This document shows, piece by piece, positions 17,456 through 26,873 of a stretch of 64,000 nt of DNA. Both the position numbers and the translations under genes were made by a program. Below the pieces are notes generated by a model, which made no database searches, had not been told where the DNA came from, and saw nothing but the letters and a program-made list of their open reading frames with translations. Source of the DNA: Flavobacterium agrisoli. Lineage in GTDB: Bacteria > Bacteroidota > Bacteroidia > Flavobacteriales > Flavobacteriaceae. Positions within the stretch are counted from its first letter, which is position 1. Each line of letters starts with the position of its first letter. Where the stretch lies: NCBI RefSeq assembly GCF_016522065.1, contig NZ_JAEHFV010000004.1, positions 62,001 to 126,000 on the forward strand. Direction: 5' to 3'.

Positions 17456-17463
17456 CAAAGATA
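17456..17463 (-). promoter_or_regulatory. -7 promoter element (TATCTTTG) of the heptad lipoprotein gene
   Basis: The minus strand reads TATCTTTG 38 bases before the start codon, matching TAnnTTTG. Confidence 0.4.
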
Positions 17464-17570
17464 TAAAATTTTTAATATGTAAAATATTTTTTCATTTTTT
17501 TTTTAAAAAATATTGCATCAAAACCTCGCGTGTGATTTTTACAAATTTTATGCCAAAACAGGGTTTGGAT

Positions 17571-19742
17571 TTATTTTTGTAAGCTTTTCTTTTTTAGGGT
17601 TTTACTTTGTTTTGGGTGCACTAGTTTTAATTCGGAAATTAAGTTTTGTGCATTTGCATATTTGTCAATAATAAACAAAATATAGCGGGCATCTACCATA
17701 ATGTTTCGGCAAATGGCAGGGTCGTAATAAATATCGCTCATAGTGCCCTCCCAAACACGGTCAAAATTCAGTCCGATTAGGTTGCCGTTAGCATCAATAG
17801 CAGGACTTCCAGAATTACCGCCTGTAGTGTGATTGGTGGCAATGAAACAAACTGGCATTTTTCCGTTTTCGCTGTAATTGCCAAAATCTTTTTTGTTGTA
17901 TAAATCGATCAGTTTGGCTGGAACGTCAAATTCATAATCACCCGGTATGTATTTTTCTAAAACACCATCCAAGTACGTAACCGGTTTGTATACTACAGCA
18001 TCTTTTGGCTCGTATCCTGTTACTTTTCCGTAGGTAACGCGCAAGGTGCTGTTAGCATCTGGAAACATACGCGGATTGGTTTTAAGTTCTAATAAGGCTT
18101 TAATGTAGGTACGTTGTAAAGCGGTAATGTGTAAGTTTAACTCACTGTATTTTGGTTCTACATTGGTAAAGTAAGCCGTGCTCGCTTCTTTTACAAATTG
18201 AAAAGCAGGGTCAGCATTTAAGTTTTTGATGATGGTTGATGTATCGCCACTCAAAATTTGTTTTACCCCTTCAAACGTAGTTAATTTGGATTGGTGGTAA
18301 AGTTCATTTTGTAATTGGGTTAAATTGGCTGCAGTGATGCTTTTTGGTAAAAATTGTTTTGGCGATTGGTTTACGTATAGTTCAATTACTTGTTCAAAGA
18401 TTTTTTCATCAACTGTATTGTTGTAATCTTTGTAAAAATCGCCTAAACCAGTAGCTAAGTTGTTTTTTCTATCGGTAAAGGCTTGTTCTCCTTTTGTTTT
18501 TAAAATTTGCTCTAATTGTACAAATTTGTACGTGTTTTTAAGTAATTCTACATTTCGCAAGAAGATTTCATTAAAATACTCACGAGCAACGGCATACGGT
18601 GCGATTGCTTTATAATTTGTTTCGAAATCGGCTAATAAAGTGCCGTATTCGGACTCTTTTCCTGCTTTTTTAACGGCTTCTTGAAATTGTTTTTCTTGTT
18701 CGCGTTTTACAGCAACGGCATTCGATTTTTTAAGTCCTTGCGATTCTCCAATCCATTTTTTCCAATAATTGGCTGTGCTGGCATATTTAGCAGCGTATTG
18801 AATTTTGATAGCATTGTCTTTTCGCATATACGAATCGGTCACTTTTAAGGTGCGATCACGAACTTCAATTTTGGCCGGATTTAATTCGGTTACAATTTGT
18901 TCAATGGCAACGGCAGGCAAATATTCAGAAGTTCTTCCTGGGTAACCAAAAACCATAGTGAAATCGTCTTCGGCAACGCCATCTAACGAAATAGGTAAAA
19001 AGTGTTTTGGCGTATACGGCACATTGTCTTTAGAATATTTTGCGGGGCGATTGTTTTTATCGGCATAAATTCTGAAAATAGAAAAATCGCCTGTATGACG
19101 CGGCCAAACCCAGTTGTCGGTATCAGAACCAAATTTTCCGATAGATGAAGGCGGAGTTCCTACTAAACGTACATCTTGATAAGTTTCGCTTACAAATAAA
19201 AGGTATTGGTTGCCTTTGTAAAAAGTACGAATGCGGTTTTCTTGAAAGTTTTCTTTTGGATATGATTTTGATAAAGCGCTGATGTTTTGCTGAATTTTAG
19301 CTTGTTTGCCTGCTTCATCGGCAATGGCGTTAACACCTGTTAAAATATCAGGGGTAACATCGACGATTTTAACAATGAAAGTCACTTCTAAATCCTTGTT
19401 AGGCAATTCGTCCTCTAGTTTATAAGCCCAAAAACCATTGGTTAAATAATCTTTTTCGGTGGTAGAATGCGACTGAATTTGCCCATAACCGCAGTGGTGG
19501 TTGGTAAGTAATAATCCTTTTGGTGAAATCACCTCCGAAGTACAACCTCCATTGAAATGCGGAACAGCATCTTTTAAACTAGAATTGTTTACATCATAAA
19601 TGTCTTTTACCGACATTTTCATGCCTAATTTATGCATTTCCCCGGCATTCATTCCGTCTAATAATGATGGAATCCACATTCCGCCTTGTTGGGCGTGAAT
19701 TTGAAAAGCAATAAATAATGCGAATAATTTTAAGAACTTCAT
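17571..19742 (-). CDS. dpp11: S46 family dipeptidyl-peptidase, DPP11 type (Asp/Glu-specific)
   Basis: A 723-residue exported serine exopeptidase that removes dipeptides from the N-terminus of peptides in the periplasm. A signal peptide (MKFLKLFALFIAFQIHAQ) is followed by QGGMWIPSLL. The catalytic His is in TNHHCGY (H83) and the Ser in TGGNSGSPAID (S644). The specificity residue is Arg662 in NFDRVWEG. It lies 18 residues after the Ser, the same spacing as Ser655 and Arg673 of Porphyromonas gingivalis DPP11, where Gly would indicate DPP7. So acidic P1 preference is expected. It follows waaA and a GNAT gene on the same strand with a 25-base gap. Confidence 0.9.
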   Translation of the reverse strand: MKFLKLFALFIAFQIHAQQGGMWIPSLLDGMNAGEMHKLGMKMSVKDIYDVNNSSLKDAVPHFNGGCTSEVISPKGLLLTNHHCGYGQIQSHSTTEKDYLTNGFWAYKLEDELPNKDLEVTFIVKIVDVTPDILTGVNAIADEAGKQAKIQQNISALSKSYPKENFQENRIRTFYKGNQYLLFVSETYQDVRLVGTPPSSIGKFGSDTDNWVWPRHTGDFSIFRIYADKNNRPAKYSKDNVPYTPKHFLPISLDGVAEDDFTMVFGYPGRTSEYLPAVAIEQIVTELNPAKIEVRDRTLKVTDSYMRKDNAIKIQYAAKYASTANYWKKWIGESQGLKKSNAVAVKREQEKQFQEAVKKAGKESEYGTLLADFETNYKAIAPYAVAREYFNEIFLRNVELLKNTYKFVQLEQILKTKGEQAFTDRKNNLATGLGDFYKDYNNTVDEKIFEQVIELYVNQSPKQFLPKSITAANLTQLQNELYHQSKLTTFEGVKQILSGDTSTIIKNLNADPAFQFVKEASTAYFTNVEPKYSELNLHITALQRTYIKALLELKTNPRMFPDANSTLRVTYGKVTGYEPKDAVVYKPVTYLDGVLEKYIPGDYEFDVPAKLIDLYNKKDFGNYSENGKMPVCFIATNHTTGGNSGSPAIDANGNLIGLNFDRVWEGTMSDIYYDPAICRNIMVDARYILFIIDKYANAQNLISELKLVHPKQSKTLKKKSLQK

Positions 19743-19767
19743 TTTTTTCGTGTTAATTGATAATTTT

Positions 19768-20211
19768 TCAAGGTTTAAATATCATTAAATTTCGATTATG
19801 ATATTTGAAATCGCCGGCAAGATACAATTTTTGTGCTTTTTCGTTGTGTTTTTCAATTTCTAAATAAACAATTTTTAAGGATAGTAAAGGAATTTGTGTT
19901 TTAATGAATTCAATTGCTTTTTTGCCTAAGCCGTTTCCTCTAAAAGACTCTGAAATAAATAATTCGTCTAAAAAAGCAATGCGTCCTTGGTATTCAAAAC
20001 TAAAAATAAAAGTTAGCACGATATAGCCAGCTATTTGATTGTTTTGTAAAATAAACCAAGCCTTGCCTAGGTTTTCATTGGAAATAAATTCTTTTAAAAG
20101 CTCTTTTGAAATGTTTTTGTCAATGGGGTAGTGGTCGATGGCGTAAAAATCTTCCATCATCGAAACGAGCGTGTCGGTATCGGAATGCGTTATTGCTTTA
20201 AAATGTATCAT
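19768..20211 (-). CDS. GNAT family N-acetyltransferase
   Basis: A 147-residue single GNAT domain: FLDELFISESFRGNGLGKKAIEF is the acetyl-CoA loop and EIEKHNEKAQKLYLAGDF the C-terminal part. The start is fixed at 20211 (MIHFKAITHSD) because its ATG overlaps the TGA stop of waaA in an ATGA junction, a sign of translational coupling. The substrate is unknown. The in-frame extension upstream to 20361 lies inside waaA and is not used. Confidence 0.85.
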   Translation of the reverse strand: MIHFKAITHSDTDTLVSMMEDFYAIDHYPIDKNISKELLKEFISNENLGKAWFILQNNQIAGYIVLTFIFSFEYQGRIAFLDELFISESFRGNGLGKKAIEFIKTQIPLLSLKIVYLEIEKHNEKAQKLYLAGDFKYHNRNLMIFKP

Positions 20212-21437
20212 TTTATTTTTTTTAAAATCGTGTCTGTTGCACCTTTGTTTTCTTGTACAAATTGACCGCAAATTTGGCCTGTTAGCAAGCGATACGCAAC
20301 ATCTGTAATCAAACGATCCAATGTTTTTTGTAATTGATCGAAATTGTGAACACTCACACAACCTTTGTTTTCGACTAAGGCGATGGCTTCGGCGAAATGA
20401 GAAAAATTCGGGCCAATAACAACCGGGACGCCAAATGTAGCAGGCTCTAAAAGATTGTGAACTCCCGGATTTCCAAAGCCGCCTCCCACATAAGCCATAT
20501 CGGCGTAACTGTAAATCTTGGTTAATATGCCCACGGTATCAATAATAAATACATCGAAGTTGGCTAAATTTTGATTTTCTTTTTCGGTAAAAAGAATGGT
20601 TTTTTTGGTAATGCTTTTTTGAAGTTCGGTGATTTGTTCGGGTTTGATGTTGTGAGGCGCAATAATGAATTTTACGTTTTGCGTTGTGCTATTGATGTAT
20701 TCGGCTAATAATTTTTCATCTTTTGGCCACGAACTTCCAATGACCAAGGTTGTGGTGTTGTTTTTGAATTCGGCAATAAAATCCAAGGAGTTGTCTTTTT
20801 CTAAAATGGCTACAACTCGGTCAAATCGCGTGTCGCCCGAAATAGTTACATTTTTTAAGCCAATCGATTCTAAAAGTTGTTTCGATTTTTCGTTTTGAAC
20901 AAAAAAATGAGTGAAAGCCTGAAGTGCATTACGGTAAAAATGCGCGTAGGGTTTAAAAAAGATTTGATTTTCTCTAAAAATGCCCGAAATCAAATAGGTC
21001 GGAATTTGGTTTTTTTGCAATTCATTTAAATAATTAATCCAAAATTCGTATTTGATAAAAAAAGCTTTTTCAGGGTGCGCCAGTTTGATGAATTTTTTAG
21101 CATTGAATTTGGTATCCAAAGGCAAGTAAAGGGTAACATCGGCAATTGCATTGTTTTTGCGAACTTCGTATCCAGAAGGCGAAAAAAACGTGACGATGAT
21201 TTTGTGCGAAGGATGCGTTTCTTTTAATTTTTCGATAACGGGCAAACCTTGTTCGTATTCGCCCAGCGAAGCTGCATGAAACCAAAAAGTAGCATCGGAT
21301 GGTTTGATTTTGTTTTCTAAAATGTCGAAAACATTTTTTCTGCCTCGTACAAAAAGCTTCAATTTTGGACTAAAAAGGGCTGCTATTTTTAGCAAAAAAC
21401 CAACGAGGTATACTGCAACATTGTATAAAAAAATCAT
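20208..21437 (-). CDS. waaA: 3-deoxy-D-manno-octulosonic acid (Kdo) transferase
   Basis: A 409-residue inner-membrane glycosyltransferase (GT30) that adds Kdo to the lipid A precursor. An N-terminal hydrophobic segment (MIFLYNVAVYLVGFLLKIAALF) leads into the GT-B fold: FWFHAASLGEYEQGLPVIE is the diagnostic N-terminal motif, with ISGDTRFDRV, GSSWPKDE, APHNIKPEQI and AYVGGGFGNPGVHNLLEPATFGVPVVIGPN in the C-terminal domain. It heads the waaA-GNAT-DPP11 run. It is divergent from the DegT aminotransferase. Confidence 0.95.
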   Translation of the reverse strand: MIFLYNVAVYLVGFLLKIAALFSPKLKLFVRGRKNVFDILENKIKPSDATFWFHAASLGEYEQGLPVIEKLKETHPSHKIIVTFFSPSGYEVRKNNAIADVTLYLPLDTKFNAKKFIKLAHPEKAFFIKYEFWINYLNELQKNQIPTYLISGIFRENQIFFKPYAHFYRNALQAFTHFFVQNEKSKQLLESIGLKNVTISGDTRFDRVVAILEKDNSLDFIAEFKNNTTTLVIGSSWPKDEKLLAEYINSTTQNVKFIIAPHNIKPEQITELQKSITKKTILFTEKENQNLANFDVFIIDTVGILTKIYSYADMAYVGGGFGNPGVHNLLEPATFGVPVVIGPNFSHFAEAIALVENKGCVSVHNFDQLQKTLDRLITDVAYRLLTGQICGQFVQENKGATDTILKKIK

Positions 21438-21504
21438 ATAAAAATATTTGTCGTAAAATTACGCTTCTTTCGCTTATTTTTATGGCTGAAAGGCATTAAA
21501 TGAC

Positions 21505-21512
21505 TATTTTTG
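21505..21512 (+). promoter_or_regulatory. -7 promoter element (TATTTTTG) of the DegT-galE unit
   Basis: TATTTTTG matches TAnnTTTG and lies 75 bases before the DegT start. No clear -33 element is seen. Confidence 0.35.
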
Positions 21513-21586
21513 TGCTTCAATTGTCGCATTTGCAGCAACACTCGTTTTGCCAGTAGCTATTGAAGAACTTTCACAATTTGCATATC

Positions 21587-22720
21587 ATGAAAAAATTACA
21601 AATGGTTGACTTAAAAAGTCAATATGATAAAATAAAAGATACGGTGAATACTTCTATCCAAGAAGTCTTAGATACCACCACTTATATTAATGGACCGTTG
21701 GTTCACGAATTTCAAAAAAATCTTGAAAATTATTTAGGCGTAAAACACGTTATTCCGTGTGCAAATGGTACCGATGCTTTGCAAATTGCCATGATGGGAT
21801 TGGGTTTAAAACCGGATGATGAGGTAATCACGGCCGATTTTACCTTTGCAGCCACGGTTGAAGTTATTGCCTTGTTGCAATTAACACCTGTTTTGGTAGA
21901 TGTCGAAATGGATACGATGAACATATCTGTCGAAGCCATCAAAAAAGCCATAACGCCAAAAACGAAAGCAATTGTTCCGGTACATTTGTTTGGACGTCCC
22001 GCAAATATGGATGCGATAATGCAAATAGCTGCCGAGCATAATTTATTTGTTATTGAAGATAATGCGCAAGCTATTGGAGCTGATTATGTTTCGGAAAATG
22101 GAAGCAAAACCAAAGTGGGTGCTATTGGTCACGTAGGTGCTACTTCTTTTTTTCCATCTAAAAATTTAGGTTGTTACGGAGATGGCGGAGCTATTTTTAC
22201 TAATGACGATGACTTAGCGCATACTATTAGAGGGATTGTAAATCACGGAATGTACGAACGTTATCACCATGATGTGGTGGGCGTAAACTCGCGTTTGGAT
22301 AGTATTCAAGCAGCGGTTTTAAATGCCAAACTACCTTTTTTAAACGATTATAATAAAGCGCGTCGTCAGGCAGCTACGAAATACAATGCAGCTTTTTCTG
22401 ATCATGGCAACATTGTTACTCCAAATTTTGACGAAAACGAAAATAACCACGTTTTTCACCAATATTGTCCTCGTATAATTAATGCCGATCGCGATGGATT
22501 ATTGACGCATTTACAATCAAAAGGAATTCCATGCGCTATTTATTATCCAATTCCGTTACATGCTCAAAAAGCGTACTTGGATTCGCGTTACAAAGAAGAA
22601 CAATTTCCGGTAACCAATCAATTGGTACAAGAAGTAATGGCTTTGCCTATGCACACTGAGCTAGAAGATGATCAAATTGCATTTATTACTGATGCTGTTT
22701 TAGAATTTTTGAATAAATAA
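21587..22720 (+). CDS. DegT/DnrJ/EryC1/StrS family sugar aminotransferase
   Basis: A 377-residue PLP-dependent enzyme of the type that aminates nucleotide-activated keto-sugars for surface polysaccharides. Motifs: GPLVHEFQKNLENYLG, ANGTDALQIA, the PLP-phosphate region TFAATVE, PVHLFGRPANMD, EDNAQAIGA, and the PLP lysine in SFFPSKNLGCYGDGGA. Start set at ATG 21587 (MKKLQMVDLKSQYDKIK); the TTG at 21560 only adds unrelated residues. It is followed 23 bases later by galE, so the two probably make a common transcript for nucleotide-sugar supply. Confidence 0.9.
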   Translation: MKKLQMVDLKSQYDKIKDTVNTSIQEVLDTTTYINGPLVHEFQKNLENYLGVKHVIPCANGTDALQIAMMGLGLKPDDEVITADFTFAATVEVIALLQLTPVLVDVEMDTMNISVEAIKKAITPKTKAIVPVHLFGRPANMDAIMQIAAEHNLFVIEDNAQAIGADYVSENGSKTKVGAIGHVGATSFFPSKNLGCYGDGGAIFTNDDDLAHTIRGIVNHGMYERYHHDVVGVNSRLDSIQAAVLNAKLPFLNDYNKARRQAATKYNAAFSDHGNIVTPNFDENENNHVFHQYCPRIINADRDGLLTHLQSKGIPCAIYYPIPLHAQKAYLDSRYKEEQFPVTNQLVQEVMALPMHTELEDDQIAFITDAVLEFLNK

Positions 22721-22743
22721 CCAAAAGCTAAAAACTAACTAAA

Positions 22744-23757
22744 ATGAAAATAGTAGTCACCGGAGGTTTGGGATTTATAGGATCGCATACTGTAGTTGAA
22801 TTGCAAAATGAAGGATTTGAAGTCATCGTAATTGATAATTTATCCAACTCGTCTGAGAGTGTTTTAGATGGTATTGCATCGATTACAGGCAAAAAACCAA
22901 TTTTTGAAAAAATTGATTTACGCGAAAAAAAGACTGTTCAAGATTTTTTTAAAAAATACGAAGATGTTTCGGGTGTAATTCACTTTGCAGCTTCAAAAGC
23001 TGTAGGCGAAAGCGTAGAAAATCCCTTGTTGTATTACGAAAATAATATTTCGACTTTGGTGTATTTGTTACAAGAATTACAGAAAAAACCAAAAGCGAAT
23101 TTCATTTTTAGTTCTTCGTGCACGGTTTACGGTCAAGCCGAAAAAATGCCAATTACTGAAGATGCTCCTGTGCAAAATCCACTTTCTCCTTATGGGAATA
23201 CCAAAAAAATGGGAGAAGAAATTATTATCGATACTACTAAAGTAACCAATATTAATGCAATTTTATTGCGTTATTTTAATCCAATTGGGGCACATCCTTC
23301 TGCCGAAATTGGTGAATTACCACTTGGCGTTCCTCAAAATTTAGTTCCCTTTATTACGCAAACGGCTATGGGATTACGTCAGGAATTAGCTGTTTTTGGA
23401 AATGATTATCCTACTCCAGATGGAACCGCAGTTCGTGATTATATTCATGTAGTCGATTTGGCAAAAGCCCACGTAGTAGCTTTACAGCGTTTACTAAATG
23501 ATGAAAATCAAGATAAAATTGAAATTTTTAATTTAGGAACAGGAAAAGGAAGTTCGGTTTTAGAAGTTATTGAAAGTTTTGAAAAGGCAAGTGATAAAAA
23601 ACTTCCCTATAAAATAGTTGCACGCCGAGAAGGTGATATTACCGAGGCTTATGCGAGTACTACCAAAGCCAATGATGTTTTAGGTTGGAAAGCGCAATCC
23701 ACTTTAGATGAAGCAATGGCAAGCGCCTGGAAATGGGAACAGAAAATTCGTTCCTAA
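22744..23757 (+). CDS. galE: UDP-glucose 4-epimerase
   Basis: A 337-residue short-chain dehydrogenase-type epimerase that interconverts UDP-glucose and UDP-galactose. The Rossmann motif is TGGLGFIGSHT at the N-terminus, the catalytic region has SSSCTVYGQAE and the YxxxK pair in YGNTKKMGEE, with the GalE signatures RYFNPIGAHPSAEIGE and DGTAVRDYIHVVDLAKAHV. It lies in tandem with the DegT aminotransferase and ends at a strong terminator. Confidence 0.95.
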   Translation: MKIVVTGGLGFIGSHTVVELQNEGFEVIVIDNLSNSSESVLDGIASITGKKPIFEKIDLREKKTVQDFFKKYEDVSGVIHFAASKAVGESVENPLLYYENNISTLVYLLQELQKKPKANFIFSSSCTVYGQAEKMPITEDAPVQNPLSPYGNTKKMGEEIIIDTTKVTNINAILLRYFNPIGAHPSAEIGELPLGVPQNLVPFITQTAMGLRQELAVFGNDYPTPDGTAVRDYIHVVDLAKAHVVALQRLLNDENQDKIEIFNLGTGKGSSVLEVIESFEKASDKKLPYKIVARREGDITEAYASTTKANDVLGWKAQSTLDEAMASAWKWEQKIRS

Positions 23758-23776
23758 AAGCGCAGTAAAACATAAT

Positions 23777-23820
23777 TAAAAACTCCCAAATAATCGTAGG
23801 ACTATTTGGGAGTTTTTTTA
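23777..23820. terminator. Bidirectional terminator between galE and fabD
   Basis: AAAACTCCCAAATA pairs with TATTTGGGAGTTTT around a short loop, followed by T residues on the plus strand. It lies between the convergent galE and fabD. Confidence 0.85.
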
Positions 23821-23837
23821 ATCAAAAATTATGTTAG

Positions 23838-24710
23838 TTAAGCATTTGCAGTCGCGGCTTCTTTATCGATTTTGTTAATTAAACCGGTTAACACTTTTCC
23901 TGGTCCTACTTCTGTAAATAAAGTAGCACCATCAGCAATCATTTGTTGTATCGATTGGGTCCATCTTACAGGTGCAGTTAACTGGACGATTAAGTTCTTT
24001 TTTATTTCGGTTGGGTCTGAAACAGCACTTGCCGTTACGTTTTGGTATACTGGGCAAATTGGAGTTGAAAATGTTGTGGCTTCGATAGCTGCTGCTAATT
24101 CTTCACGAGCCGGTTCCATCATTGGTGAGTGAAAAGCACCACCAACAGGTAATAATAAAGCACGTTTTGCTCCAGCTTCTTTCATTTTTTCACAAGCTAA
24201 TTCAACAGCTTTAAATTCTCCCGAAATTACTAACTGACCAGGACAATTGTAGTTTGCAGCCACAACAACTCCATCTACAGAAGCACAAATTTCTTCCACT
24301 ACATTATCGGCTAAGTTTAAAACCGCAGCCATGGTTGATGGTGTGATTTCGCAAGCTTTTTGCATGGCTAAAGCGCGTTGCGAAACCAATTTAAGACCGT
24401 CTTCAAAAGATAAAGTTCCGTTTGCTACTAAAGCAGAGAATTCGCCTAAAGAATGTCCAGCTACCATTTCGGGTTCAAAATTTTCTAAGGTTTTAGCTAG
24501 AATAACCGAATGTAAAAATACGGCTGGTTGGGTTACTTTTGTTTGTTTTAGTTCGTCGGCAGTGCCTTCAAACATAATATCGGTGATGTTGAAACCTAAA
24601 ATTTCGTTGGCTTTATCAAATAATTCTTTTGCTACAGTTGAGTTTTCGTATAAATCTTTACCCATTCCAGTAAATTGTGCACCTTGACCAGGAAATACGT
24701 ATGCTTTCAT
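23838..24710 (-). CDS. fabD: Malonyl-CoA:ACP transacylase
   Basis: A 290-residue fatty-acid synthesis enzyme that loads malonyl onto acyl carrier protein. The N-terminal FPGQGAQFTGMGKDL, the nucleophile elbow GHSLGEFSAL (Ser87), QRALAMQ with its Arg, and the catalytic His in GGAFHSPMM are all present, so the active site is complete. It is monocistronic. A TACTTTTG -7 element (24761-24754) lies 44 bases upstream. Confidence 0.95.
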   Translation of the reverse strand: MKAYVFPGQGAQFTGMGKDLYENSTVAKELFDKANEILGFNITDIMFEGTADELKQTKVTQPAVFLHSVILAKTLENFEPEMVAGHSLGEFSALVANGTLSFEDGLKLVSQRALAMQKACEITPSTMAAVLNLADNVVEEICASVDGVVVAANYNCPGQLVISGEFKAVELACEKMKEAGAKRALLLPVGGAFHSPMMEPAREELAAAIEATTFSTPICPVYQNVTASAVSDPTEIKKNLIVQLTAPVRWTQSIQQMIADGATLFTEVGPGKVLTGLINKIDKEAATANA

Positions 24711-24799
24711 TTTTTTAAATTTAAAGATTGAATGATTATTTTCAATTGGTCAGCAAAAGTACTATTTTTTTAATTGAAAAGATTTTGAAAAAGAGCAAT

Positions 24800-24832
24800 A
24801 AAAAAGCCTCGCAATAGAATCACGAGACTTTT
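24800..24832 (-). terminator. Terminator of the pirin-YceI unit
   Basis: AAGTCTCG and CGAGGCTTTTTT (minus strand) form a stem with one mismatch around a 12-base loop, followed by a U tract. It lies 20 bases after the YceI stop. Confidence 0.6.
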
Positions 24833-24852
24833 AAAAACTTTTTTTATTTTAC

Positions 24853-25383
24853 TTATTGTTTTGCTAATTGCAATTCAATATTCATTTTTATTTCGTCGCC
24901 TACTAAAACACCACCCGTTTCAAGTGCCGAATTCCAGTTTAAACCCCAATCTTTGCGGTTTATTTTTCCTAAAATATTTAAACCTACTTTGGTATTCCCC
25001 CAAGGATCAGTCATTAATCCGCTAAATTCTACTGGAAATTTTACGTCTTTTTCAACTCCTTTGATGGTTAATTTTCCACTTAATTCGTATTCGTTTTCTT
25101 CAATTTTTTTGAATCCAGTTGATTGAAAAGTCAAATGGCTGTGGTTTTCTACATCAAAAAAATCAGCGCTTTTTAAGTGATTATCACGATCGTTATTATT
25201 GGTATCAATTGAATTTACCGCTGCTTTAAAATCGATTTGCGCATTTTCAAACGAATCATCTTCGGTAGTTACGGTACCTTCGTATACGTTAAAGCGTCCG
25301 GAAACATTGGTAAACATCATGTGTTTTACTTTAAAACCAATTTCTGAATGTGTAGGGTCGATTGTCCATTTAGTTGTTGCCAT
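24853..25383 (-). CDS. YceI family lipocalin-like protein, cytoplasmic
   Basis: A 176-residue protein covering a full YceI domain (WTIDPTHSEIGFKVKHMMFTNV, FKAAVNSIDTNNNDRDNHLKSADFFD, GKLTIKGVEKDVKFPVEF). The domain forms a beta-barrel that binds polyisoprenoid-like molecules in characterised members. Unlike E. coli YceI, no signal peptide is present, so it should stay in the cytoplasm. It lies 24 bases downstream of the pirin gene on the same strand and probably shares its transcript. Confidence 0.9.
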   Translation of the reverse strand: MATTKWTIDPTHSEIGFKVKHMMFTNVSGRFNVYEGTVTTEDDSFENAQIDFKAAVNSIDTNNNDRDNHLKSADFFDVENHSHLTFQSTGFKKIEENEYELSGKLTIKGVEKDVKFPVEFSGLMTDPWGNTKVGLNILGKINRKDWGLNWNSALETGGVLVGDEIKMNIELQLAKQ

Positions 25384-25407
25384 AATTCTATTTTTTTAAA
25401 GTTTAAA

Positions 25408-26130
25408 TTAATAAAGTACTTGCATCGGAATTTCCATTAATAAAAATTCAGCATCCGATTTTGCTTCAATAGTTAGTTTTTCGAAATCGCTAATTCCGAT
25501 AGCATCTCGAGTGGTTAAGTCGTTTCCATTGACGGTTAGGTCGCCTTTTAAAATAAAAAGGTATACTCCGTTTCCTTCTTTTTTTAGTTGATATGTTGCC
25601 GATTTTCCCGCATCAAAATTCCCCATGTGAAACCAAGCATCTTGGTGAATCCAAACGCCTTCATCATCTTCATTTGGCGACAATACTTGTTGTAATTTAT
25701 TATGTCTGTCGGCTACATTTAAGGTAATTTGTTGGTATCGTGGTTCAACATTTCGTGTTTTCGAAAACAACCAAATCTGCAATAATTTAGTTTGTTTATC
25801 CGCATTCGGATTAAATTCGCTATGCTGAATTCCGGTTCCGGCACTCATAACTTGCACATCGCCATGTTTGATTATCGACGAATTGCCCATGCTGTCTTTG
25901 TGAGCTAAATCGCCTTCGAGCGGAATGGTAATAATTTCCATATTATCATGCGGATGGGTTCCAAATCCCATACCAGCAGCAATAGTATCGTCGTTTAAAA
26001 CACGAAGCGCGCCAAAATTAATTCGGTCTGGATTGTACCAACTAGCAAAACTAAAACTATGATAAGCATTTAACCATCCGTGGTCGGCATGACCTCGAGT
26101 ATCGGCTTTGTGAATGACTGTATTTTCCAT
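25408..26130 (-). CDS. Pirin family protein (YhhW-like bicupin)
   Basis: A 240-residue bicupin of the pirin/YhhW branch. The N-terminal pirin domain carries HSFSFASWYNPDRINFGALRV, the metal-ligand cluster THPHDNMEI and GTGIQHSEFN. YhhW has quercetin 2,3-dioxygenase activity in vitro; the role in the cell is unclear. It is followed by YceI and preceded by a divergent-free gap to the Crp gene. A TAACTTTG -7 element (26169-26162) lies 32 bases upstream. Confidence 0.9.
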   Translation of the reverse strand: MENTVIHKADTRGHADHGWLNAYHSFSFASWYNPDRINFGALRVLNDDTIAAGMGFGTHPHDNMEIITIPLEGDLAHKDSMGNSSIIKHGDVQVMSAGTGIQHSEFNPNADKQTKLLQIWLFSKTRNVEPRYQQITLNVADRHNKLQQVLSPNEDDEGVWIHQDAWFHMGNFDAGKSATYQLKKEGNGVYLFILKGDLTVNGNDLTTRDAIGISDFEKLTIEAKSDAEFLLMEIPMQVLY

Positions 26131-26228
26131 AAGTATTTGTATTTGTGGTTATTTGATACAACAAAGTTACAAGCATTACCTACAAAAATCACTTAATCTA
26201 GATTAAGAAATGGTTTAGCATTTACGAT

Positions 26229-26819
26229 TTAGATGCTTTGAGAACTGTTTTTTAAAAGTTTGCTTTTCATTTTACTAAAAAACTCGGGTGTAACGCCAAT
26301 GAAAGAAGCAATTTGTTTTTGGGGAACTTTCAGAATTAAATTGGGGTATTTTATGCAGAATTTTTCAAAGCGTTCTTCGGCCGAAAGACTTAAATTATCC
26401 ATTAAACGTTCTTGGTTGGCGACCAGAGAATTTTCGGTTAATATGCGAAAAAAACGCTCCAATTTTGGAATATCGTGGTACAATTGTTCTTGATTTTCTT
26501 TGGATAATACCACTACTTCTGCATCTTCAAGAACTTCTATAAATAAATTGCCGGGCTTTTGTGTAAAATAACTGTACATATCGCTAATCCACCAACCGGC
26601 ACAAGAAAAACTCAAAACGTGTTCAACAATATTATCGTTAATGGTAAAACTTCGTAGAATGCCAGAGTTTACAAAATAGGATTTTGTCGAAATTTGTCCT
26701 GCGTTTAAAATCACACTTTTCGCTTTGTGGTGTTCTAGAGTAGTTTTCGATAAAAAATGCAATTGCTCTTGGGGAGTCAATTGAACATGCTTGGCGATAT
26801 TTTCAAGAATTAATTCCAT
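26229..26819 (-). CDS. Crp/Fnr family transcriptional regulator
   Basis: A 196-residue regulator with an N-terminal cyclic-nucleotide-binding-like beta-roll (KSVILNAGQISTKSYFVNSGILRSF) and a C-terminal winged helix (VPQKQIASFIGVTPEFFSKMKSKL). It lacks the Fnr-type cysteines. Members of this Bacteroidota branch often lie beside pirin/YceI-type genes, and here the gene stands 98 bases upstream of the pirin gene on the same strand, so control of that unit is plausible but not shown. The -7 element TACATTTG (26832-26825) lies only 5 bases before the ATG, which implies a leaderless or near-leaderless transcript. Confidence 0.85.
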   Translation of the reverse strand: MELILENIAKHVQLTPQEQLHFLSKTTLEHHKAKSVILNAGQISTKSYFVNSGILRSFTINDNIVEHVLSFSCAGWWISDMYSYFTQKPGNLFIEVLEDAEVVVLSKENQEQLYHDIPKLERFFRILTENSLVANQERLMDNLSLSAEERFEKFCIKYPNLILKVPQKQIASFIGVTPEFFSKMKSKLLKNSSQSI

Positions 26820-26824
26820 TGTCT

Positions 26825-26832
26825 CAAATGTA
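26825..26832 (-). promoter_or_regulatory. -7 promoter element (TACATTTG) of the Crp/Fnr gene
   Basis: The minus strand reads TACATTTG, with its last base five bases from the ATG. Transcription would begin at or close to the start codon. Confidence 0.4.
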
Positions 26833-26873
26833 CAAAAATCAAGAATTAAAACCCGAATCGTTTTTTGAGAAAG

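Noticed and set aside
17189..17482. A 97-codon plus-strand frame rich in Ala, Glu, Ser and Thr
   Set aside because: It is the antisense of the 21-bp repeats in the lipoprotein gene. Only the minus-strand reading has a lipobox and signal peptide.
20214..20361. An N-terminal extension of the GNAT gene into waaA
   Set aside because: The extension is out-of-frame waaA sequence. The ATGA junction at 20208-20211 gives a natural start.
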